Shown here in pieces: positions 40,442 to 47,771 of a stretch of DNA of 56,359 bases (position 1 is its first letter; each line of letters begins with the position of its first letter). The DNA lies in the NCBI RefSeq assembly GCF_030247605.1, contig NZ_JAOTSB010000019.1:1-56359 (forward strand). The letters are read 5' to 3'. The position numbers and the translations under genes were made by a program. The notes beneath the pieces were generated by a model. That model had not been told where the DNA came from and did not search any database. It saw only the letters and a list, made by a program, of their open reading frames with translations. Source of the DNA: Acidaminobacter sp. Its GTDB lineage: Bacteria > Bacillota > Clostridia > Peptostreptococcales > Acidaminobacteraceae.

Positions 40442-41926
40442 ATGACACAGGCAACGATCGAGTATATCGTATGGGAAGTTCTTTGGGGAACGCCGCTGAT
40501 TGTGACGATCCTGGCTATCGGCATCTACCTCACGGTTAAAACTGGCTTTTTCCAGTTCCGATTTGGCGGCTTCGCCATGAAGGAGGCCATTAAAGCCTTC
40601 ACCGGCGGCGGCAAAGACAAGAAAGACAACGCCGGCGTCATCTCGTCCTTCCAGGCCATGAGCGTCGCTCTGGGCACCACGGTAGGCGTCGGCAACATAG
40701 GCGGCGTCGCGTCGGCCATCGCCATAGGCGGACCGGGCGCCATCTTCTGGATGTGGGTAGCCGGCGTCCTGGGCACCGTCATCAAGATGACCGAAATCTC
40801 CCTGGCCCTACACTACCGCTCACACAACCCGGACGGCTCCGCTTATGGCGGTCCGAACTACTACATGAAAAAAGGCATAGGGATCCAGAAGAAGATGCAG
40901 GGCGTCGCCAAATTCCTCAGCGCGCTGTTCGCCTTTGGTTTCCTGGTCGGGTTCTTCATCAACATCCAGATCTACACGGTCTCGGAAGCCATAGCCACTA
41001 CCTTCAACTTCGACATGATCCCGGTGGCCGTCGCCTTCACCATCATTCTCTACCTCATGATCTCCGGCGGACTCAAGGGCCTCGGCCGCATCGCAGAATT
41101 CCTCGTGCCGTTCATGATCGTCTTTTATTTAGGCGCTGGCTTATTTATAATTTTTAAGAACATCGGCATGATCCCTGAAAGTCTCGCACTCATCTTTGGC
41201 AGCGCCTTCACTGGCACCGCCGCAGTAGGCGGCTTCGCAGGCGCCGCGTTCTCCCACGCCATTAAAACCGGCATGGCCCGCTCCGTCTTCTCCAACGAAG
41301 CCGGCTGGGGCTCCGCACCAATGGTCCACGCCTCCGCCAAAGTCGACCACCCGGTCAAACAAGGCATCCTGGGCGTCTTCGAAGTCACCGTGGACACCCT
41401 GTTCATCTGCTCCATCACCGCCCTCGTCATCATGGTCACAGGCCAGTGGAGCTCCGGCCTCGCCGGCGCCGAGCTGACTCTGACCGCTTTTGAAACAGGC
41501 ATTGGCAGCGCCGGCCGCGTCGTTTTGGCCTTCGGCACCTTCCTCTTTGGCATCACCACCGCCAGCGGCCTCTTCGCCCAGATGGAAGTCGTCGTCCGTT
41601 ACCTGATCGGCGATTCCAAACAGAAAAACACTATCCTGAACATCTACAAGTGGACCTACCCGCTTCCAGGCCTCGCCCTGGTCATGATCGCTGTCTATTA
41701 CGCGTTCCCGGGCACCACCGTCTGGCTCTTCTCCGACATGTCCACCGCCCTCCCAATCTTCGCCAACGTCGTGGCCCTGGCCATCCTGAGCCCGAAATTC
41801 TCCGACCTCCTCAAGGACTACAAAGCCCGCTACATGGGCATAGGCAAGGTCGACCCGAACTTCAAGGTCTTCTATGAGGAAGTTCCGGGGGCTGCTGCGT
41901 CCGTAGAAACCAGTAAAAAAGCTTAG
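40442..41926 (+). CDS. Alanine/glycine:cation symporter (AGCS family)
   Basis: This 494-residue transporter with about eleven helices imports small amino acids with Na+ or H+. The family signature lies in ALGTTVGVGNIGGVASAIAIGGPGAIFWMW (about 76-105), and the segment FSNEAGWGSAPMVHASAKVDHPVKQGI is a second hallmark. AAGGGGG lies seven bases before the ATG. It closes the guanidino cluster and may import or export an amino acid linked with it. An exact GCCGATGGTC lies five bases after the stop (41932). Confidence 0.92.
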   Translation: MTQATIEYIVWEVLWGTPLIVTILAIGIYLTVKTGFFQFRFGGFAMKEAIKAFTGGGKDKKDNAGVISSFQAMSVALGTTVGVGNIGGVASAIAIGGPGAIFWMWVAGVLGTVIKMTEISLALHYRSHNPDGSAYGGPNYYMKKGIGIQKKMQGVAKFLSALFAFGFLVGFFINIQIYTVSEAIATTFNFDMIPVAVAFTIILYLMISGGLKGLGRIAEFLVPFMIVFYLGAGLFIIFKNIGMIPESLALIFGSAFTGTAAVGGFAGAAFSHAIKTGMARSVFSNEAGWGSAPMVHASAKVDHPVKQGILGVFEVTVDTLFICSITALVIMVTGQWSSGLAGAELTLTAFETGIGSAGRVVLAFGTFLFGITTASGLFAQMEVVVRYLIGDSKQKNTILNIYKWTYPLPGLALVMIAVYYAFPGTTVWLFSDMSTALPIFANVVALAILSPKFSDLLKDYKARYMGIGKVDPNFKVFYEEVPGAAASVETSKKA

Positions 41927-41952
41927 CTTTAGCCGATGGTCACCTAAACCAA

Positions 41953-42070
41953 AAGGAAGGGGGATCGGACACCCCCCTTCCATCTTTCTCATATTAACGA
42001 ATCAGCGTCACTTCAAATAGACACCTGAAATGATCAAATTTCAGTGCTGTTTAAAGTGACGCTTTTTTAT
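41953..42070. terminator. Two terminators between AGCS and the TetR gene
   Basis: First, GGAAGGGGG pairs with CCCCCCTTCC (41955-41982). Second, a long stem AGCGTCACTT/AAAGTGACGCT (42004-42062) with an inner stem GAAAT/ATTTC is followed by TTTTTTATT. On the plus strand both fit the AGCS transcript; the TetR gene ends 120 bases further on. Confidence 0.85.
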
Positions 42071-42191
42071 TAGCAAAAACTGCTTCAATTGTATGCTGAA
42101 TATTGTTTGTCAAAAAAAGGAATCTGCATTCAGCTCTGGCAGGCATCTCAGTGTACTATAAATGTGGGCCGAGTTTTTGAATTCAGGCTCT

Positions 42192-42770
42192 TCAATCCGA
42201 CAGCAATCCCAGAGTCAAGCCGGTCATGGCACGCCTGAATGTATTCTGATAATCTTCTTGACCATCCAGGCTTTGTAAAAGCGGCATATAGGTCATGTAA
42301 ACAGAATTGGACATTTGTGTCAGTTGTTCTGCAGAACACCCATTAAACTCCGGAATCCGCTCCATCAGCATTTTGAACATCAAGATAAAGCCATGTCTAT
42401 TTTTAGCGAGATTTGGATAGTCTTCCGGACTCACCTGATAGAGCATCATAACGTGCAAATCCTCACGTTCCCATAATTCTATGCAGTAGTTCCAGATATG
42501 ATCCATACTAAGCGGCTGATCAAGTCCAAAGTGCTCCAGATAAGCTTTGGCATGGTTGCAGACTGGCATCACCAGTTCTTTTATTAAGGCTTCTTTATTT
42601 TCAAAATGATTGTAAACGGTTTTTCGCGCCACATCCGCATGCAAGGAAATTTCCTCAAGTGTCACGCCGAGGGAGCCTTTTTCACTAATGAGTTTAGCCG
42701 CGACGCTAAGGATATCATGATGAAGTTTGTCTCGCTTCTTCATTGTCCGTGAAGGCATAGGCTCGTGCAT
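42192..42770 (-). CDS. TetR-family transcriptional regulator
   Basis: This 192-residue repressor has an N-terminal helix-turn-helix (GVTLEEISLHADVARKTVYNHFENKEALIKEL, about 35-66) and a helical ligand domain. The ATG at 42770 is chosen, with GGTG eight bases upstream. It is divergent from an MFS efflux gene, the classic layout for a repressor of a drug pump. A perfect 12-bp palindrome between the two (42848-42859) is a candidate operator. Confidence 0.9.
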   Translation of the reverse strand: MHEPMPSRTMKKRDKLHHDILSVAAKLISEKGSLGVTLEEISLHADVARKTVYNHFENKEALIKELVMPVCNHAKAYLEHFGLDQPLSMDHIWNYCIELWEREDLHVMMLYQVSPEDYPNLAKNRHGFILMFKMLMERIPEFNGCSAEQLTQMSNSVYMTYMPLLQSLDGQEDYQNTFRRAMTGLTLGLLSD

Positions 42771-42847
42771 CCTGATCACCTTTCTTTTTGCTTGCTTGTT
42801 TTTATAGATTAGTATATCATGAAATCAAAACAAAATACACAATTATG

Positions 42848-42859
42848 TGTAACGTTACA
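42848..42859. promoter_or_regulatory. Candidate TetR operator TGTAACGTTACA
   Basis: A perfect 12-bp palindrome lies in the 114-bp gap between the divergent regulator and MFS genes, 25 bases before the MFS start codon. TetR repressors bind such sites. Confidence 0.55.
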
Positions 42860-42884
42860 TAAAGGTGTATTCGGAGGCAAAAGC

Positions 42885-44141
42885 ATGAAAAACAAATCTA
42901 TGACCATACTGCCAATATTTTTTACTGTCTTTATTGACTTGCTTGGCCTGGGGATAATAATTCCAATACTTCCGGCGGTTATTCTCAATCCTGTGGCAGG
43001 TTTACTGCCTATGCAATATGACTTTTCCCTGCGGACCATCATTTATGGCTTTCTGATTGCATCTTATCCGATCATGCAATTTTTTGGTGCACCAATCCTT
43101 GGTGTTCTCGCAGATCGTATGGGACGCAGAAAAATTCTGCTGGCTTCACTGGTTGGGACGATGATAGGGTATATCCTGTTTGCAATAGGCATTGTGACGC
43201 AGAATATTTGGCTGTTGTTCTTGGGCCGGTCCGTTGATGGCTTCACCGGCGGCAATATTTCTATCGCTCAATCGGCCATTGCTGACATCAGTGATGAAAG
43301 CAACAAAGCCAGAAACTTTGGTCTGATTGGTATGGCATTTGGTTTGGGTTTTGTAATAGGTCCGTTTATAGGTGGTAAATTGTCTGACCCTTCAATTGTA
43401 AGTTGGTTTAATTTTGACACACCCTTTTGGCTGGCGGCTGTATTGTCCATAATCAATCTGCTGATGGTCTTCAGATTGTTCCCTGAAACGCTCAAAGCAA
43501 GGAAAACAGGGCGTGTGGATCTCTTTGCCGGCATTGGGAACATTCGACGTGCTTTTGGGATCAAAGAGATGCGAACCGTCTTTATAGTTGTTTTTTTGTT
43601 GACCATAGGCTTCAACTTCTTCACCCAATTTTTTCAAGTTTTCCTGGTGGGGAAATTTCAGTATAATCAATCACAGATTGGTGACTTATTTGCTTATATG
43701 GGCATTTGGATAGCTATTGCCCAGGGTGCGGTATTGCGTCCACTTTCCAGAAAATTTTCATCCACTCAAATATTGTCTTATGCGGTTTTGCTTCTTGCCA
43801 TTGTATTCCCAATTCTGCTGATCCCGGATAACGCTCTTTGGATTTACGTCATCATTCCATTCATTGCAATTCTTCAGGGCTTGATCCAACCGAACAGCAC
43901 AGCGATTGTTTCGGGATTGTCAGATCGCTCTTCTCAAGGGGAAATACTTGGGATCAACCAGTCCATTGTCAGCTTGGCTCAGGCTATCCCGCCTATTTTG
44001 GCTGGATTTTTAACGATTATTAATCTTAATCTTCCGACCTTGTTTGCTGCCGGGTCAACCTTTCTGGCGTGGATTGTGTTTATTAACCGGTTTAAGAAAC
44101 GCAGTGCGGGGATAGAGCAATCAGTTAAGAAGGTCAATTGA
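42885..44141 (+). CDS. MFS efflux transporter (TetA-like)
   Basis: This 418-residue protein has twelve helices. The loop 2-3 motif GVLADRMGRRKILL (about 77-90) and the fifth-helix motif GLIGMAFGLGFVIGPFIGGKL place it in the drug:H+ antiporter branch near Tet proteins. The start ATG at 42885 has GGAGG seven bases upstream. Base use is more AT-rich than in neighbouring metabolic genes, which suggests transfer together with the tetR-like gene. The exported compound is unknown. A hairpin terminator follows. Confidence 0.9.
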   Translation: MKNKSMTILPIFFTVFIDLLGLGIIIPILPAVILNPVAGLLPMQYDFSLRTIIYGFLIASYPIMQFFGAPILGVLADRMGRRKILLASLVGTMIGYILFAIGIVTQNIWLLFLGRSVDGFTGGNISIAQSAIADISDESNKARNFGLIGMAFGLGFVIGPFIGGKLSDPSIVSWFNFDTPFWLAAVLSIINLLMVFRLFPETLKARKTGRVDLFAGIGNIRRAFGIKEMRTVFIVVFLLTIGFNFFTQFFQVFLVGKFQYNQSQIGDLFAYMGIWIAIAQGAVLRPLSRKFSSTQILSYAVLLLAIVFPILLIPDNALWIYVIIPFIAILQGLIQPNSTAIVSGLSDRSSQGEILGINQSIVSLAQAIPPILAGFLTIINLNLPTLFAAGSTFLAWIVFINRFKKRSAGIEQSVKKVN

Positions 44142-44203
44142 CTATAGACACGCACATACACATCACTTTAGCTGCTGTAGGTTAAAGTGCTGAAATCCAG
44201 ATA

Positions 44204-44245
44204 AAAAGCCTTGATCGCCACCTATTCAGGAGATCAAGGCTTTAA
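44204..44245. terminator. Bidirectional terminator after the MFS gene
   Basis: AAAGCCTTGATC and GATCAAGGCTTT pair perfectly around a 15-base loop, with A and T runs on the two sides. It lies between the convergent MFS and molybdopterin-domain genes. Confidence 0.9.
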
Positions 44246-44280
44246 TTCTGTATGCAACGCGCTCTCAAGCCCAAACGCCA

Positions 44281-45033
44281 TCAAGGCGTTGTACTTTTCT
44301 CCCTCAAATCCGGATCGTTTTCGTATCCTCGACTTTCCCAGTATCCTTCGTAGTCGGCATCCTCGGTCAGTTCAATCTCATTGACCCACCGGGCCCATTT
44401 ATAGCCCAGCTTGTCTTCCGCAATGACAATAAAAGGATAGCCAAGGGCCGCAGGGAGCTGGATCCCATTGGAGTTGTAAGCCAGCAGCATGTCCCGCTCC
44501 AGTATGGTTTCCAGCGGCATGGAGGTCGTGTAGTCGTCAACGCAGTGAAAAATGACTGTGACGGATTCCGGCTGAACCCCGGCGGACTCGATCAAATCCG
44601 CGAGTCTCACGCCTTCCCACAGCACCGTGGCGTCCCAGCCCTCGACGCAGTGTAGGGTGATCAGCCGCTCATAAGCTGTCAACGCCAGCACCTCATCATA
44701 AGTGTAAGTCAACGGCGTGTCGACGAGACCTGTAACTGTCAACTCGTAGTTGTCAATGTCAACCTGCTGAATGCCGCTGATGGAGTTGTCTCTGGGGCCT
44801 ATTGAAGGATCGAGGCGCATCCCTTCATATTCCCTGATTTCCAGTTCCTGATAGCGCTTTTCGGTGGCGCTTGTGACACCGTCCGGACCGGGTTCGGGGC
44901 TGTCAACGATGTTGCAGGCGGAGAGGAGGGGGAGAAGAGACAGCAGGATGAGAAGGAAGAGGTGACGCGGTAGGCGTTGGGGGAGTGTAGGGGGAAGATT
45001 ATGAAGAAGGTTATGTAATCGTCTGTGTTTCAT
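44281..45033 (-). CDS. Lipoprotein with oxidoreductase molybdopterin-binding domain
   Basis: This 250-residue protein has a lipoprotein signal (LFLLILLSLLPLLSAC) with the lipobox cysteine near residue 40, so it is anchored outside the membrane. The sulfite-oxidase-like domain shows GLVDTPLTYTYDEVLAL, the cofactor-binding cysteine in LHCVEGWDATVLWEGV (about 128-143), and GYPFIVIAEDKLGYKWARWVNEIEL. It may be a reductase or oxidase subunit, or a redox-inactive relative; no heme partner gene adjoins. AAAGGAG lies eight bases before the ATG at 45033. Confidence 0.85.
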   Translation of the reverse strand: MKHRRLHNLLHNLPPTLPQRLPRHLFLLILLSLLPLLSACNIVDSPEPGPDGVTSATEKRYQELEIREYEGMRLDPSIGPRDNSISGIQQVDIDNYELTVTGLVDTPLTYTYDEVLALTAYERLITLHCVEGWDATVLWEGVRLADLIESAGVQPESVTVIFHCVDDYTTSMPLETILERDMLLAYNSNGIQLPAALGYPFIVIAEDKLGYKWARWVNEIELTEDADYEGYWESRGYENDPDLREKSTTP

Positions 45034-45129
45034 AACGGGTGCTCCTTTCTTAAACCTGGGAAGGCAGGGAAATGGCATTGCATAATAGGATTTGTAATCC
45101 ATTTATACCCCCAAACCTTAAATAACAAT

Positions 45130-45195
45130 TAAATGTGTCGGGGCTGATTTCAAAAGCTGTCCGCGTCCCCAACTCCGTTTTTGTCCGCGTCCCCA
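45130..45195. repeat. Degenerate repeats with TGTCCGCGTCCCC
   Basis: ATGTGTCGGGGCTGATTTC is followed by two GTCCGCGTCCCC strings at about 45162 and 45184. They resemble the units at 27.9 and 35.4 kb, with spacing close to 22-24 bases. Confidence 0.7.
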
Positions 45196-45295
45196 TCTCA
45201 AAACCCTAAATCACTAAATCTCCATCTTCCATTCCTTCCAAATTTATGCTATGCTTTATCCATACCACCGCACCACCCACAACTTCATAAACAGT

Positions 45296-45383
45296 CTTAT
45301 CAAGAGTCAGGGTAGAGGTTCAGCTCTATGACCCTGCGCCAACCTGCTGCAAAGCAAGGTGGTCCAGCTGAAAGCGATAAGGA
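45296..45383 (+). ncRNA. SAM riboswitch (SAM-I clan, S-box-like; possibly SAM-I/IV variant)
   Basis: P1 pairs CTTATC (45297-45302) with GATAAG (45377-45382). After it comes the conserved AAGAG, then a P2 with CAGGG/CCCTG, an inner TAGAG/CTCTA helix and the kink-turn ATGA, then GCGCCAACC and AAGGTGG flanking P3, and TCCAGCTGAAAGC before P1. This is the S-box order; the joint after GGTGG is shorter than in the standard SAM-I form. It senses S-adenosylmethionine. Confidence 0.85.
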
Positions 45384-45393
45384 GGGAGCCCAT

Positions 45394-45402
45394 ATGACCT
45401 AA
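45394..45402 (+). CDS. Two-codon open frame ATG ACC TAA after the SAM riboswitch
   Basis: AAGGAGG (45381-45386 region), partly inside the 3' arm of P1, is eight bases before an ATG that is followed by ACC and TAA. It has the position of a riboswitch-controlled gene but codes only Met-Thr. It may be the scar of a lost gene or a regulatory mini-ORF. Confidence 0.35.
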   Translation: MT

Positions 45403-45440
45403 CTTCTTTTGCTTGAAAGAGGTTTTTTTATTTTTTTGTT
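45402..45440 (+). terminator. Riboswitch-linked terminator
   Basis: AACTTCTTT and AAAGAGGTT pair around TGCTTG, followed by a run of seven T, A and seven T. It starts 19 bases after P1. High SAM would be expected to favour termination, as in other S-box RNAs. Confidence 0.85.
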
Positions 45441-45562
45441 ATTTTAGGTCCACCCCAAAGCGCCAATGCCTAAAAAAGAACCTCAACGAATAACTCTGAA
45501 AGCCCCCAAAATCTAAAAGCCGTTATCCACCCCAAAAGAAACCAATCCAAGGAGAGATTCTC

Positions 45563-46012
45563 ATGACAAGTTCAAACATTATTAAGTCCACTGACTTCGC
45601 AAGTCTAACAACATCACCAACCCCGCGCTACAAGCGCGTCCAGGGCGGCAACAGCTGGGCCAGCGCCATGTTCAGATTTACCGCAGACAGCTTCACCTAC
45701 GCCGCCCGCCTGATAGACAACCTCGACCGCTTCCACTTCCAGAGCCGCGGCGACCTTACCACCGTCTTGAACACCGCTCAGAATCACGACCACGATCAAG
45801 ACACCCTCCAAGCTTCCGCCCCAACAGGCATCACCTTCTACTGCCGCGGCATCGAAATCGCCACCTTCACCGAAGAGGACATTGAAATCAAGCGCGCCAC
45901 CGCCGCCTATGCCTTCGACGACCACCTCATTGAAAAATTAAGAGCCTTTGGCATCCCGGAAGCGTTTAAAATCCCTCTGCACAGGGAAAAAGAACAAAGT
46001 CAGAAGAAATAA
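45563..46012 (+). CDS. Uncharacterised 149-residue protein under a SAM riboswitch
   Basis: I do not recognise this protein. It is hydrophilic, without signal peptide or membrane helix, and likely cytoplasmic. The central part SWASAMFRFTADSFTYAARLIDNLDRF and the C-terminal FYCRGIEIATFTEEDIEIKRATAAYAF look like a compact alpha/beta fold; the end is lysine-rich. AGGAGA lies seven bases before the ATG. It is the first full-size gene after a SAM riboswitch and its terminator, so a link with methionine or SAM is likely. The GNAT gene 137 bases downstream may be co-transcribed. Confidence 0.7.
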   Translation: MTSSNIIKSTDFASLTTSPTPRYKRVQGGNSWASAMFRFTADSFTYAARLIDNLDRFHFQSRGDLTTVLNTAQNHDHDQDTLQASAPTGITFYCRGIEIATFTEEDIEIKRATAAYAFDDHLIEKLRAFGIPEAFKIPLHREKEQSQKK

Positions 46013-46031
46013 CTCACGCATTAACAAATAT

Positions 46032-46133
46032 TGACCACCCCAATCCCCACACCCACCGACGCGCCGGTCCACCGACCCACACACCCACCCACCACCTCCA
46101 AGACCCAAGCCCCCAACCCATTCCCCCCCCCCG
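46032..46133 (-). other. C-tract spacer with G-quadruplex potential on the minus strand
   Basis: About 100 bases are almost free of G on the plus strand and end in nine C. On the minus strand the runs GGGGGGGGG, GGG, GGGGG and GGG are separated by two to three bases, and further GGG runs follow, which fits a G-quadruplex in the template strand before the GNAT gene. Confidence 0.6.
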
Positions 46134-46149
46134 AAAGCGAGGTCCCTCC

Positions 46150-46983
46150 ATGATCCGAAGACTCACCGAAGCCGACCGCCAGACCACTCTGGACTTCCTT
46201 TTGGAAGAACCTGAAATCAACCTCTTCGCCATTGGCGACATCGAGCGCTTCGGCTTCGACGCGCACTTCCAAACCCTCTGGGGCGACTTTGAGGCCGACA
46301 CGGATCACCTTCAGGCCGTTCTCCTTCGCTACGAAAGCAACTACATTCCCTATTTCAAAAACAATCACTATAACCCGGCCATTTTCGCCAATATCATGCT
46401 CTCAGACCCCGACTTCAGAATGCTCTCCGGCCGCCTGCCCCTGGTCCGGAGAGTCCAGGAGGCAATAGCCATAGCCACCGAAGCCCTGGAACGCCCTGAA
46501 CCGGCCTATATAGAAAAGGTCACCTACTTCTGTAAATTGACAGAGGCCACCCAGCTCAGCCCAGAAAATCCAACCCAAACCATCAAAATAGCCATACCAG
46601 ACGACGCCCCACGGATCCTCGATCTCATCAAAGAAATCGATGAATTCAGCGACTCCATCACCACTACAGAGCACCGCATGCGCGAAAACATTGAAACCGG
46701 CGCCTCCCGCGTCTATTTCATAGAAGACCCTAACCGCCGCCTCCTGACCGTCTCCCAGACCGCCGCCGAAAACTCCGCCTCCGCCATGATCGTGGGCGTC
46801 GCCACCCGCCCAGACCACCGCGCCCAAGGCCTGATGAGCGCTTGCCTCTCCAGCCTCTGCCGCGACCTCCTCGGGGAAGGCAAAACCCTCTGCCTCTTCT
46901 ACGACAACCCCCGCGCCGGCTCAGTCTACCACCGCCTGGGCTTCGACACCATTGACCAGTGGCTCATGCTGATCAAACGTTAA
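46150..46983 (+). CDS. GNAT-family N-acetyltransferase
   Basis: This 277-residue protein has a C-terminal GNAT fold: the acetyl-CoA binding block VGVATRPDHRAQGLMSACLSSLCRDLL (about 216-242) and the end FYDNPRAGSVYHRLGFDTIDQW. The N-terminal half (MIRRLTEADRQTTLDFLLEEPEINLFAIGDIERFG) resembles two-domain GNAT proteins with an extra degenerate domain. The acceptor is unknown. GCGAGG lies seven bases before the ATG. It follows the SAM-controlled unknown gene, separated by a C-rich spacer. Confidence 0.87.
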   Translation: MIRRLTEADRQTTLDFLLEEPEINLFAIGDIERFGFDAHFQTLWGDFEADTDHLQAVLLRYESNYIPYFKNNHYNPAIFANIMLSDPDFRMLSGRLPLVRRVQEAIAIATEALERPEPAYIEKVTYFCKLTEATQLSPENPTQTIKIAIPDDAPRILDLIKEIDEFSDSITTTEHRMRENIETGASRVYFIEDPNRRLLTVSQTAAENSASAMIVGVATRPDHRAQGLMSACLSSLCRDLLGEGKTLCLFYDNPRAGSVYHRLGFDTIDQWLMLIKR

Positions 46984-47025
46984 TCATTTCTTAATTGTAT
47001 TTATTTCACCCTTGGGGTATAGTGG

Positions 47026-47034
47026 TGCTATAAT
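47026..47034 (+). promoter_or_regulatory. Extended -10 of the small lipoprotein gene
   Basis: TGCTATAAT (47026-47034) is a good extended -10. The -35 region has TTTCAC at a spacing of about 19-20 bases. Confidence 0.55.
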
Positions 47035-47103
47035 CCAGTTGAGAATGGGTATCATCTAACCAAACCCAGCTCAACACCCCAATAAGAAAAGTGGTGAAAC
47101 CTC

Positions 47104-47514
47104 ATGCAAACATCCAAAAACCTAAAGAAGCTTCTGCCGATGGTCACCTTAACCCTCCTCCTCACCGCCGCAGCAACCCTCTCAGCATGTGCACCGGCTG
47201 TAGAACCACCTGCCACGCCACCTGCCGCAGAAACCCCGGCAGCACCAACTCTCCCGCAAGCTCAGGAGAAAATTTTTGAACAGGCGGGGTCAGACCCGTG
47301 GCGCGACTACAGCTTCGAACCTGCCTCGCTTCAGACTTGGATCAACGAAGAGGGCGACGAAATCCTGGATGTCTGGGTCCGAATAGACTACAAAAACAAC
47401 CCTGGCACCGCGGTTAGAGATGAACAGCAGTGGCACATCGATTTCAAGAATAACCGCTACAAAGTCTCTGACAGCTTCGCCTATGACGCCGAGGGCAACT
47501 TCTGCGAAACGTGA
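47104..47514 (+). CDS. Small lipoprotein of unknown function
   Basis: This 136-residue protein has a lipoprotein signal: KNLKKLLPMVTLTLLLTAAATLSAC, with the lipobox cysteine at about 29. A Pro/Ala/Thr-rich linker (about 31-50) leads to a compact domain with aromatic and acidic residues (WRDYSFEPASLQTWINEEGDEILDVWVRIDYKNN). The bases coding LPMV in the hydrophobic core are an exact GCCGATGGTC (47136-47145), so the signal peptide has absorbed the dispersed motif. GTGGTG lies seven bases before the ATG. No family is recognised. Confidence 0.75.
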   Translation: MQTSKNLKKLLPMVTLTLLLTAAATLSACAPAVEPPATPPAAETPAAPTLPQAQEKIFEQAGSDPWRDYSFEPASLQTWINEEGDEILDVWVRIDYKNNPGTAVRDEQQWHIDFKNNRYKVSDSFAYDAEGNFCET

Positions 47515-47612
47515 CACCTCGCTTATGAGGATGTCTCGTGGAGAGATCCGGTGGAAGGCAGTCCAGGCTTTATTGTACTGACTGCGGTAAAAGAGTACGT
47601 AGGGAAATAATT

Positions 47613-47668
47613 CAAAGGAGAGGCGACAATGGCGGCGGCAGCCGCTGTTGTCGCTTCCTTTTTTTAAA
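47613..47668 (+). terminator. Terminator behind the small lipoprotein gene
   Basis: GGCGACAA and TTGTCGCT pair, flanked by AGGAGA and TTCCT, around a GC-rich inner hairpin, followed by TTTTTTTT. Confidence 0.85.
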
Positions 47669-47676
47669 GGAAAACG

Positions 47677-47732
47677 AAGGCCCACAGATCCCAGCGCCTC
47701 TTATGCGCGCTGGGATCTGTGGGCCTTTATTT
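47677..47732. terminator. Bidirectional terminator between convergent genes
   Basis: A perfect 21-bp stem (AAGGCCCACAGATCCCAGCG and its complement) closes a nine-base loop, followed by TTTATTTG. It separates the lipoprotein gene from the ATPase gene. Confidence 0.92.
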
Positions 47733-47771
47733 GAAAAAATCCATTATAACATTTAAGTCATTCAAAAATTT

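Noticed and set aside
47538..47756. Small cysteine-rich open frame after the lipoprotein gene
   Set aside because: It runs through two terminator hairpins and lacks a ribosome site.
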